Positions 1 through 5,357 of a stretch of 5,357 nucleotides of DNA are shown here, one piece after another (the first letter of the stretch is position 1; each line of letters starts with the position of its first letter). A program made the position numbers and the translations under genes. Origin of the DNA: G020354945 sp964570585 (lineage in GTDB: Bacteria > Omnitrophota > Gorgyraeia > JABMRG01 > JAFGKX01); contig CAZMYR010000065.1 of NCBI GenBank assembly GCA_964570585.1, positions 1 to 5,357 on the forward strand, read 5' to 3'. Under the pieces are notes generated by a model, which saw nothing but the letters and a program-made list of their open reading frames with translations, was not told the origin of the DNA and ran no database searches.

Positions 1-34
1 ATACTCCATCGTTAATAAACTGCGGTTTTTTCAT
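1..34 (-). CDS. Start of a probable IS200-like / REP-associated tyrosine transposase (5' fragment)
   Basis: Reading leftwards from an ATG at 34-32, the frame is open to the window edge and gives MKKPQFINDGV, with the next base T. The motif Phe-Ile-Asn-Asp-Gly-x, followed by a codon starting with T (compatible with Tyr), resembles the start of Y1_Tnp (IS200-like) REP-associated transposases, where a G-x-Y-H-[V/I] motif opens the domain and supplies the first strand before the HUH nuclease core. Only 11 codons are visible, so no catalytic residue can be checked. A perfect 31-bp palindrome ends 18 nt upstream of the ATG, and two more copies lie within 255 bp, which is the expected context for this family. 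I see no good Shine-Dalgarno; TATCAT (46-41) close to the ATG could be a -10 of a leaderless or short-leader transcript. The assignment rests on context plus a short motif; it could be an unrelated ORF. Confidence 0.45.
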   Translation of the reverse strand, partial: MKKPQFINDGV

Positions 35-52
35 CAAATAATGATACCACTT

Positions 53-83
53 CAACAATCGGAAGTCGAACTTCCGATTGTTG
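53..83 (-). repeat. REP-like palindrome, copy A
   Basis: This is a perfect inverted repeat with 14-bp arms (caacaatcggaagt) around a 3-nt centre. The centre reads cga on the plus strand and tcg on the minus strand, so this copy is inverted relative to copies B and C. It sits 18 nt upstream of the probable transposase start and is not followed by a T-tract, so it looks like a mobile REP-type hairpin and not an intrinsic terminator. Confidence 0.85.
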
Positions 84-99
84 ATTTAAGCAAGCGAGA

Positions 100-115
100 G
101 AGCGAGCGAGCGAGC
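100..115. repeat. Short GAGC tetranucleotide microsatellite
   Basis: Four exact tandem copies of gagc, preceded by a degenerate gcgaga stretch from 94. It lies between palindrome A and the terminator-like hairpin, in DNA with no credible gene. It may simply be slippage-derived low-complexity sequence. Confidence 0.6.
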
Positions 116-123
116 ACAAAACC

Positions 124-151
124 AAAAAGTCACTCGGTTGAGTGGCTTTTT
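124..151. terminator. Bidirectional terminator-like hairpin
   Basis: The arms aaaaagtcactc (124-135) and gagtggcttttt (140-151) pair over 12 positions around a ggtt loop, with one G-U wobble on the plus strand (an A-C mismatch on the minus strand). The A-tract and T-tract at the foot give a U-run in either direction: TTTTT on plus, and TTTTTGGTTTT on minus. On the minus strand it would end transcripts of the 600-residue secreted-protein gene about 150 nt after its stop and separate it from the probable transposase gene. Confidence 0.6.
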
Positions 152-186
152 GCCGATTGTGAGCTATCGGGAAACTTTATTAAGCG

Positions 187-205
187 GTTGAGGTTAAACC
201 TCAAC
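187..205. repeat. Small perfect palindrome abutting palindrome B
   Basis: The arms gttgaggtt (187-195) and aacctcaac (197-205) are exact reverse complements around a single base. The right arm overlaps the first four bases of REP-like copy B, so the two hairpins are mutually exclusive alternatives in single-stranded DNA or RNA. Confidence 0.6.
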
Positions 206-232
206 AATCGGAAGTTCGACTTCCGATTGTTG
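202..232 (+). repeat. REP-like palindrome, copy B
   Basis: It has the same 14-bp arms as copy A (caacaatcggaagt) but with tcg as the centre on the plus strand, making it the exact reverse complement of copy A over all 31 bp. Both A and B are followed on the plus strand by attt. There is no poly-T run long enough for an intrinsic terminator. Confidence 0.85.
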
Positions 233-259
233 ATTTCGAGCGATGATCTGTGATTCTTT

Positions 260-288
260 AACAATCGGAAGTTCGACTTCCGATTGTT
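260..288 (+). repeat. REP-like palindrome, copy C
   Basis: Third copy, with 13-bp perfect arms (aacaatcggaagt) and centre tcg, in the same orientation as copy B. The outermost C-G pair of the other copies is replaced by t/g. It starts 10 nt after the stop codon of the 600-residue protein gene, so the hairpin would lie at the very 3' end of that mRNA, where REP elements are known in other bacteria to slow 3' exonucleases. Confidence 0.85.
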
Positions 289-298
289 GTTTATAACT

Positions 299-2101
299 TT
301 AGTAGGTTAGGAGGAGAGCTCGAAGCATAGCCAGAACCTGATTGAGTAGAATCACCAACTGCTCTTTTATGTCGCTAAGAACCGTTTGGAATGCTTCCAT
401 TTCAGCAACAGTGGGTTCTTCAGCTGGAGTTCCCTCTTCTGCAGGAGTCTCGTCAGCTGGAGTTTCGTCAGCTGGAGTTTCGTCAGCTGGAGTTTCTCCT
501 GGCGCGGTTTCTCCTGGCTGTAAATAGATTATGCCAGGTTTGGGAGCAACCGTGACCGTTATACCTGCAGAAGGAGTCTCAACTACTCCGGCCCAGTCGG
601 TCGCACGAGTTTGAAGCAAGTGCGGACCTTCCGCCGGAGCTGTCCAAGAGTATGTCCAGTCAAAACCATTATCAGAATTAGAAACAGTGGGAACGGCTAA
701 AGCCCATGTTGCTCCGCCATCGGTTGAAACTTCAATCTGCCTAATAGAAGAAGTTGCGTTATCCGAACTTGAGCCTTCAATAATTACTGTTTCTTCGGCG
801 GGAAGAGATGACTCGTCAACCGGACTGCTGATTATTGATACGGGTGTAGAAGGAACGGTAGAACTGGCTGCAGAGCTTCCAGCGGCGCAAATCACTCCGA
901 CATTAGAAAGCGCCGACAAACTCGTTCCTACTCCTTTGGCCTTAACGTTAAAGAAGTAGGTCCCGCCCGCAGAAAGTCCGGTAATAAGCTGGGCGCCGAT
1001 ACTCGAACCAACTATACCGTTTCCCCATGCGGCGGCACCGGCGAAGTTAGTCGCGCCATTGAATAAACCGTCAGTTGTCATATCTCCGGTCGAGTAATGA
1101 GCGACATATCCGCCGGTCGCACCGAGCGGAACTGTCCAGCCCAAATAAACGTTTCCCGGAGCACTTGAGCCAAGACAACGCAAATTGTCGATATTCACCG
1201 GATTAATAGTAACTGCCGGAGTTGTCACCGTAGCTAAGGATTGTGTTGTTACGCCAGCGGTAGTTCCGGTAATAATAACAATAGTAGCGACATCGGTAGC
1301 AACACCGTTAACAACTAGCGGGATAACTAACTGTATAGCGCCAGGGGCAGCGTTAGTTCCATCGTCTTGTCTTGTGAGAGTTAAAATACTACCTACGTTA
1401 GTTAAGGCAAAAGTACCATCAAGACCGGTGTGAGTGATAAGCGTGGCTCCAGTCACGTCCGAACCGGGAAACGAGAGACTGATTACACCATCTTTAGGAA
1501 TAGTCGTTCCGGCAGGCAAGGTGAAGTCTATGGTGTAAGTTGAAGCACTCCCGAACACCGCATTTGATACCGCCAAAGCAGCGCCAGTCAAAACATTATG
1601 TGTACTGTCATCAATAACGGTGACGTCAGTATTAACATTGGCATCAGCATAAACAGTTCCTCCATCAATTGAAAAAGTAAGAGGAAGTGCGGTACTTGCA
1701 GAACCATAACCAAGGATCTTTAAGCCAGTGATTATTATCGTATCACCAGCCCCGCCGTTAACTGTTACATTAACTTTGGCTATTTTAGGGTCGGTGAAAG
1801 TAACGGTGGCATCAACTACAAAAGCTCCAGTTTTAGTTACAGTCCCAGCAACAGTAGTATCAAAAACTGCGTGAACTGCAGTTGGAATTTGAACGTAGAG
1901 ATCGGTGGCGGCATCAATTGTTGCTCCATCTGTGTCCGTTGCTGTTACAACGGGTAATGTTCTCAACTCACCGATACCCAAATCAGTAACCGCAGTTCCG
2001 GTCACTGTTGGATCCGCAGCATGCGCGACATCCATCCCTCCCAACACTAAAGTTCCTGCAACCAGGACTAAAGCACTAAGTAAGACAATTAATTTTTTCA
2101 T
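299..2101 (-). CDS. Secreted multidomain surface protein with Fn3/Ig-like domains and PADET-repeat tail
   Basis: This complete 600-residue gene probably encodes an exported cell-surface or adhesin-like protein; its ligand is unknown. Residues 1-28 are a signal peptide (two Lys after Met, a long hydrophobic core, AHA cleavage box before ADP). Residues about 31-165 and 170-300 are two β-rich Thr/Val/Gly domains; the second resembles envelope-protein domains common in Patescibacteria. Residues about 303-408 look like fibronectin type III and hold the only two cysteines (C309, C405), possibly a disulfide joining the domain ends. Residues about 418-527 resemble a bacterial Ig-like domain (STDGGATWALAV, TRATDWAG). 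Then comes a Pro/Glu/Thr linker (about 530-562) with PADET repeats and a hydrophobic helix to the C-terminus (about 563-600). An in-frame TAA two codons upstream supports this ATG. There is no Shine-Dalgarno at normal spacing; GAGAG lies about 25 nt upstream. It has its own promoters and is separated from the upstream gene by a terminator. A DNA-level function is unlikely. Domain names are fold-level judgements from residue pattern. Confidence 0.85.
   Translation of the reverse strand: MKKLIVLLSALVLVAGTLVLGGMDVAHAADPTVTGTAVTDLGIGELRTLPVVTATDTDGATIDAATDLYVQIPTAVHAVFDTTVAGTVTKTGAFVVDATVTFTDPKIAKVNVTVNGGAGDTIIITGLKILGYGSASTALPLTFSIDGGTVYADANVNTDVTVIDDSTHNVLTGAALAVSNAVFGSASTYTIDFTLPAGTTIPKDGVISLSFPGSDVTGATLITHTGLDGTFALTNVGSILTLTRQDDGTNAAPGAIQLVIPLVVNGVATDVATIVIITGTTAGVTTQSLATVTTPAVTINPVNIDNLRCLGSSAPGNVYLGWTVPLGATGGYVAHYSTGDMTTDGLFNGATNFAGAAAWGNGIVGSSIGAQLITGLSAGGTYFFNVKAKGVGTSLSALSNVGVICAAGSSAASSTVPSTPVSIISSPVDESSLPAEETVIIEGSSSDNATSSIRQIEVSTDGGATWALAVPTVSNSDNGFDWTYSWTAPAEGPHLLQTRATDWAGVVETPSAGITVTVAPKPGIIYLQPGETAPGETPADETPADETPADETPAEEGTPAEEPTVAEMEAFQTVLSDIKEQLVILLNQVLAMLRALLLTY
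302..415 (-). other. C-terminal hydrophobic helix of the 600-residue protein
   Basis: Residues 563-600 are predicted helical: an acidic start (TVAEMEAF) leads into SDIKEQLVILLNQVLAMLRA and LLLTY, with leucine-type residues spaced three to four apart. It could be a coiled-coil oligomerisation segment or a membrane-associating tail. It is not an LPXTG sorting signal or SLH domain. The pattern of a Pro-rich linker followed by a Leu/Gln helix is, from memory, frequent in Parcubacteria surface proteins; its role is not known to me. Confidence 0.55.
451..495. repeat. Three exact 15-bp tandem repeats encoding PADET
   Basis: The unit cgtcagctggagttt occurs three times without a change (451-465, 466-480, 481-495). 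It encodes a repeated five-residue Pro-Ala-Asp-Glu-Thr unit in the linker of the 600-residue secreted protein. Decayed copies flank it on both sides (about 418-450 and 496-520: PAEEGT, PGET). Because the unit is a multiple of three, copy-number change would alter linker length without shifting frame. Confidence 0.9.
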
Positions 2102-2132
2102 TTTTTATTTTATTTTTTGTTTTTTGATTCTC

Positions 2133-2157
2133 TCTTTTACTATGCATCGGTAAAAGA
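2133..2157 (-). promoter_or_regulatory. 5'-UTR hairpin upstream of the 600-residue protein gene
   Basis: An 8-bp perfect inverted repeat (tcttttac, 2133-2140; gtaaaaga, 2150-2157) with a 9-nt loop lies in the predicted leader about 32 nt before the ATG. The GAGAG sequence overlapping its 3' foot is the only Shine-Dalgarno-like stretch in the leader. The rest of the leader down to the ATG is almost pure A/T (2102-2125) and should be unstructured. Confidence 0.4.
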
Positions 2158-2173
2158 AAGTTCGACCTTTTAT

Positions 2174-2231
2174 TTAATAATTTTCATTGTAGCACATTCG
2201 GCCTTTTCTTAACAATTTTCATTATAGCACA
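2174..2231 (-). repeat. Direct repeat carrying duplicated promoter cores
   Basis: Two 23-bp segments, 2174-2196 and 2209-2231, match at 21 of 23 positions with a 35-bp period. On the minus strand each reads TGTGCTAyAATGAAAATTrT followed by TAA. The two differences fall at the third base of the -10 hexamer (T in the distal copy, C in the proximal) and at one base downstream. A local promoter duplication is the simplest reading. Confidence 0.85.
2186..2215 (-). promoter_or_regulatory. Proximal promoter P2 for the 600-residue protein gene
   Basis: On the minus strand, -10 TACAAT (2191-2186) is preceded by TGC, an extended -10. A possible -35 TTGTTA (2215-2210) gives an 18-nt spacer. Initiation near 2179 would leave a leader of about 78 nt. 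The -35 lies inside the region downstream of the distal promoter, so the two may interfere. Confidence 0.5.
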
Positions 2232-2249
2232 ATTATAATTTAGGCAAGA
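2221..2249 (-). promoter_or_regulatory. Distal promoter P1 for the 600-residue protein gene
   Basis: On the minus strand there is a perfect -10 TATAAT (2226-2221) with an extended TGC just upstream. The -35 is unclear: TTGCCT (2247-2242, 15-nt spacer) or TCTTGC (2249-2244, 17-nt spacer). The match to the -10 consensus is better than in P2. Both promoters lie between the terminator of the upstream gene and the ATG at 2101. Confidence 0.6.
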
Positions 2250-2279
2250 GTTAATAGATATCTGAAGACGGTAGAAAAC

Positions 2280-2310
2280 AAACAGCCCCCGCACTTTGCA
2301 GGGGCTGTTT
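2280..2310 (-). terminator. Intrinsic terminator of the large surface-protein gene
   Basis: Ten perfect base pairs (aaacagcccc, 2280-2289; ggggctgttt, 2301-2310), extended inside by one mismatch and three more pairs (gca/tgc). On the minus strand the GC-rich stem ends in GTTT and is followed by GTTTTC. It begins 50 nt after the TAA at 2361 and is therefore well placed to end that transcript, making the next gene a separate unit. The rest of 2312-2360 holds only a weak inverted repeat. Confidence 0.85.
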
Positions 2311-2360
2311 TCCTTCACTCGCTAAACTCGAGTAGAGCGAATAAAGTTTCCAATCAAGAG

Positions 2361-5357
2361 TTACAGAGTGACAGTGTTCGCGTCAGCCGGGAATGACCAG
2401 GTGGTTCCGCCGTAACCGGTAGCACCAGCCCAGTTCAAGCCTAAGGCCGGAGTATTGCCAGGAACTACGCGGATATCGTTAACGTCTATGTTAGCGACAA
2501 CGCCACCGCCGTCTTCGTATACCGCGTCAACGCCGGGCTGGAATATAGCTCCACCGACGGCTGATGTCGCAAGGAGAGCGTCCGCGTTAGCAGCTTCAAT
2601 AGCTGCGGGTGCAGCTTCGTCGGTATCAGCAAGGACAACAACGCTACCGGCGCCGTAGTCTGATCCGGAACCAACAGCATTACCGATAACTAAACGTACA
2701 TCGTCCGCGCTTATAGTACCGCTAGCGTCAGCGTCAAAGTAGAGACCGTCCACTCCAAAGTTGAACACAGTATCAGCACCAGTAAATCTTACCCGATTTC
2801 CAGCAGCCATCGCGGTTAACACGCCAAGATTAGCATCGTCCGTGTCACCAGCTATAACTAAGGTATTCACTGTACCGATCTGAACGCTGGCAGCAGAGCG
2901 GATGCTCCATCGCAATGAAGTGTTAATCGGCCAAGCAGCGACGTTAGTGGTCGTAACCTGCAAGGAAAGTTTGCGAACCTGACCCCTTGTAAGCGTTATG
3001 GCAGCAGTTGGAATGTTGGAGAAAGTCACAGTACCAGCCGCGATATCCACTGCAGGAATAACATTAACCACAGCACTGCCCGTGTAGTCGTAGAGACGGA
3101 ACATTGCTGGGGTAACGGGATTCCCGACAACATTCGGCAAACCGACCTGCGAAGTGAAGACAATTGAGCCGATATCAGCATTAGCCGCCGTACCATTCAA
3201 GGTAAAGTCCCAAATGCCATGATTTATGAAAGTACCGCGAACATTCCCAGAAGGAGAAGCCGCATCTCTCGCAATTTCAACAACATTGGTTCTAAGACCG
3301 AAGGTACCGGTTTCGTTGTATGCACCAATATTGGTTCTTATAGCGACAGCACCAACGACACCGCCAACGCCAGTGTTAATCGCAAACTGTCCGGAGGTCT
3401 TACCAAGAGTCTGAAGGTGGTTTGCGGCAACTTGAAGCTGAAGAGTATCAACCTCAACCGGGGCTAGCGCCAAAACATTACCGACAACCTTTAATACTTT
3501 TGGAGTATTCAAGGTGAAAGTAAGTGGCGTCAATATGTCTGCATTCAAGAAACAGACTCTATTGACGTTCGCGGCACCAGAAAGACAAGCCGCTGTTCCG
3601 TTGTTCGGAGCATTGAAGACCGTAATCGGGGTAGTGCCGTCAAAGAGGGCGACCCCAGAAAGAATGGCATTCATATTGCCTACACCTGTTTGGGTAATTT
3701 CCATGCTATTCAATGTCTGATCTTCGTTCTGGGCAGTAATCTTCAAGTAGCCGAGAGTAACCTGGGCCACAGGAGAGATAATTGCCTGATTGTAGCTTGA
3801 AGTCGTCGGTTCAGGAACAGCCAAGTAAGTGGCCGTAGGATTGATTGTCAAAGCCGGCAAAGCCAAGACACTGGTAGAGGTAATATTGCCCGGACCAGCT
3901 TGTCCCGCGGAGGACATCCCGGTTCCGATAACGGTTAACGTACCCCCAACCACAACCGCTAATTGGGTATTAACGGTATCAATACCACCACCAGCCACGG
4001 TTGTAAGGGTATTGGTTGTTCCCTTAATATACAGCTTGGCGGTCGTATTAGCGGGAATCTGCCAATTCATAAGATAGGTCTGGGTAACTGGCGCTGGAGT
4101 CATCTGAGCTGCTGTGTAATTCCACTGGTTGGACAATAAGGCACCCGCTTCGTTGTACAAACCAACATTAGCAATCCAGCCGAGTGCGACACCATTAGCA
4201 TCAGCCAACTGAAGATTAACAGTATTAATCAGAATATCCTCACCAACCGCCCGAATGTCATAAACCCCAAGAATCTGGGGGGTAATTGAGCGGACAACAT
4301 TGGCGCTTGCGCCAGAAGGAGAAGCGGTACTGACAGAAATTGCCAGTCTTCCCGGACCGAAGACAACTAGGCTGGGAGCACCAAGATTAAATCTCGCCGC
4401 TGGGCCAGCAACTCCTTGTCCGGAAATTACGCCAACTCCAAAAATAGAACCGATTTCCGCGCTCAATTCAATCGCACGGCCGGCCCCACTAATGTCACCA
4501 ATCACCTGGAACACTTTTGAAGTTCCTTTGGTAATCGGGACGGGAGTGGAAAAGTCAACTGAAGCTCGTCGGGTAGCAAAACTTGCCGCCGTTCCGGTGA
4601 CAACACCATCAATTTTCACTCGGACATTGGTTATGTCAGCATCTTGAGCCGTAGAAGCATTGGCTACTCCACCAACCGCTGCTCCGCCATAAGTAACATT
4701 GAATTGAGTCAATTCAATGTCCTCGTTTGTTCCGGCCGTCACAATAAAGTTACCCAAGACAACATCTTTTTGCCCAATGGCAACATTGTTAACGGGAACA
4801 GGCGCTCCTGGGGTAACATTTACTGTCCCCAAAGCGCCGCCAGCGGCGATAGTAAAGCTACTACCAACCACCGGGAATTCAGCGGTAAAGGTTGTCCCGC
4901 TGATGCTGGTTGCACTTTCAATCCCCAACTTCACTGTTGCGGAAGGGGTGAAAGTAGCACCAGCAATGTCAACCGCAATATCTAAGACTTTTGAAGTTCC
5001 CATAGGAATGCTAAGGGCGGGAGCAAAGATAAAGTAGGAAGTCCCGCTGACCTGAGCCTGGGTTAATCCCACTTGCTTTGTTCCGTCAAAAAGCTTGACC
5101 GCGGCAACATCAGCCGCATTAAGGTTAGCCGTGCCGTATGCCTTAACAGTCAAACCGCTGACAGTCGCGTCGGCGTCGTCGGCGGCTGTAAAGACCAATT
5201 TAGTCACTTTATTATTGGCAGAACCAGAAAGGATAAGGGTACCGACCGGAGTGTCATCAGCCAAAGCGACCGTTAAAGGGTCTCCGGTAACGGCTGCTTC
5301 TTCACCGTCAACTGCATGGCAAGCGTCGCTATACCATTCATAGCCGGCGGTAACACA
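2361..5357 (-). CDS. Large modular surface / S-layer-like protein with EF-hand loop near C-terminus (5' end missing)
   Basis: The frame is open from the window edge to a TAA at 2363-2361, giving 998 visible residues; no start is visible. The TTG at 5264 is internal, since the frame continues upstream as coherent protein (for example DPLTVALADDTPVG). Numbering residues from the edge, about five diverged β-sandwich modules of 140-160 residues are seen (roughly 1-181, 190-331, 336-481, 510-670, 680-831). Recurring marks are TASPSG-like turns (344, 699), NED[IQ] (211, 372, 544), LFDG/LYN/LYD (89, 400, 571, 755) and GTSKV-like strands (119, 277). The C-terminal 150 residues hold a canonical EF-hand/dockerin-type loop and a degenerate second one. 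Cysteines come in two close pairs (1/13 and 591/602). This composition is typical of exported structural envelope proteins; a signal peptide would lie outside the window. It has its own terminator. Enzymatic motifs are absent. The S-layer role is an inference; an adhesin or a cellulosome-like scaffold part are alternatives. Confidence 0.8.
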   Translation of the reverse strand, partial: CVTAGYEWYSDACHAVDGEEAAVTGDPLTVALADDTPVGTLILSGSANNKVTKLVFTAADDADATVSGLTVKAYGTANLNAADVAAVKLFDGTKQVGLTQAQVSGTSYFIFAPALSIPMGTSKVLDIAVDIAGATFTPSATVKLGIESATSISGTTFTAEFPVVGSSFTIAAGGALGTVNVTPGAPVPVNNVAIGQKDVVLGNFIVTAGTNEDIELTQFNVTYGGAAVGGVANASTAQDADITNVRVKIDGVVTGTAASFATRRASVDFSTPVPITKGTSKVFQVIGDISGAGRAIELSAEIGSIFGVGVISGQGVAGPAARFNLGAPSLVVFGPGRLAISVSTASPSGASANVVRSITPQILGVYDIRAVGEDILINTVNLQLADANGVALGWIANVGLYNEAGALLSNQWNYTAAQMTPAPVTQTYLMNWQIPANTTAKLYIKGTTNTLTTVAGGGIDTVNTQLAVVVGGTLTVIGTGMSSAGQAGPGNITSTSVLALPALTINPTATYLAVPEPTTSSYNQAIISPVAQVTLGYLKITAQNEDQTLNSMEITQTGVGNMNAILSGVALFDGTTPITVFNAPNNGTAACLSGAANVNRVCFLNADILTPLTFTLNTPKVLKVVGNVLALAPVEVDTLQLQVAANHLQTLGKTSGQFAINTGVGGVVGAVAIRTNIGAYNETGTFGLRTNVVEIARDAASPSGNVRGTFINHGIWDFTLNGTAANADIGSIVFTSQVGLPNVVGNPVTPAMFRLYDYTGSAVVNVIPAVDIAAGTVTFSNIPTAAITLTRGQVRKLSLQVTTTNVAAWPINTSLRWSIRSAASVQIGTVNTLVIAGDTDDANLGVLTAMAAGNRVRFTGADTVFNFGVDGLYFDADASGTISADDVRLVIGNAVGSGSDYGAGSVVVLADTDEAAPAAIEAANADALLATSAVGGAIFQPGVDAVYEDGGGVVANIDVNDIRVVPGNTPALGLNWAGATGYGGTTWSFPADANTVTL
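2700..2735 (-). other. EF-hand / dockerin-type calcium-binding loop
   Basis: Residues 875-886 of the visible protein read DADASGTISADD. This fits the 12-residue EF loop: Asp at 1, Asp at 3, Ser at 5, Gly at 6, Ile at 8, Ser at 9, Asp at 12, followed by VRLV as in dockerin repeats. The preceding GVDGLYF recurs as GVDAVYE about 75 residues later, where a loop with one extra residue and fewer acidic ligands ends IDVNDIRVV. Calcium binding by the first loop is likely; by the second, doubtful. Confidence 0.65.

Noticed and set aside
2..253. Plus-strand open frame through the left non-coding region (70 codons from the ATG at 41, open to the window edge upstream)
   Set aside because: It runs through two copies of the palindrome and the terminator-like hairpin. 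Its peptide repeats because of the palindromes and resembles no protein.
53..290. CRISPR array
   Set aside because: The three repeats are palindromic, differ in orientation, and are separated by about 118 and 27 bp; spacers are not of uniform length and no cas gene is seen.
2158..2166. Relic of the REP-like core upstream of the 600-residue protein gene (aagttcgac)
   Set aside because: Only nine bases match the centre of the palindrome and the arms are missing; this can occur by chance.
2315..2341. Inverted repeat tcgct/agcga around ctcgag, between the large gene's stop and its terminator
   Set aside because: A five-base stem with a 12-nt loop is too weak to claim a function, and a strong terminator follows directly.
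5262..5264. TTG as the start codon of the large gene
   Set aside because: The frame stays open upstream to the edge, and the 31 extra residues continue the module style, including DPLTVALADDTPVG, a typical module opening.
5073..5343. Plus-strand open frames opposite the large surface-protein gene, and similar ones opposite both minus-strand genes
   Set aside because: They are shadows of Ala/Val/Thr/Gly-rich coding sequence with few stops on the other strand; they lack credible starts, domains and spacing.

Overview
The window looks like a piece of a Patescibacteria (candidate phyla radiation, Parcubacteria-like) chromosome. This rests on the secreted, Thr/Ala/Val/Gly-rich multi-β-sandwich proteins, a C-terminal hydrophobic helix after a Pro/Glu/Thr linker, extended -10 promoters of the TGTGCTATAAT kind, and a probable REP-associated transposase start beside REP-like palindromes. 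It is an inference from protein style; there is no rRNA or marker gene to confirm it.

All genes read on the minus strand. From right to left: (1) 5357-2361, the 3' 998 codons of a very large surface protein built from about five diverged β-sandwich modules and ending in a region with a dockerin-like EF-hand loop; an intrinsic terminator follows at 2280-2310. (2) An AT-rich intergenic region, 2102-2360, with two near-identical extended -10 promoters 35 bp apart and a 5'-UTR hairpin. (3) 2101-299, a complete 600-residue secreted protein with a signal peptide, two β-rich domains, a fibronectin-III-like domain, an Ig-like domain, a PADET repeat linker and a hydrophobic C-terminal helix. (4) 35-298, non-coding DNA with three copies of one 29-31 bp perfect palindrome, a further palindrome, a bidirectional terminator-like hairpin and a short GAGC microsatellite. 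(5) 34-1, the first eleven codons of a gene leaving the window, whose start resembles IS200-like/REP-associated tyrosine transposases.

The two large genes probably both contribute to the cell envelope or extracellular surface, as separate transcription units. The left end is probably a REP/RAYT locus inserted behind the secreted-protein gene. No biochemical function can be assigned to either large protein from sequence alone, and I see no defence system, CRISPR array or metabolic operon.
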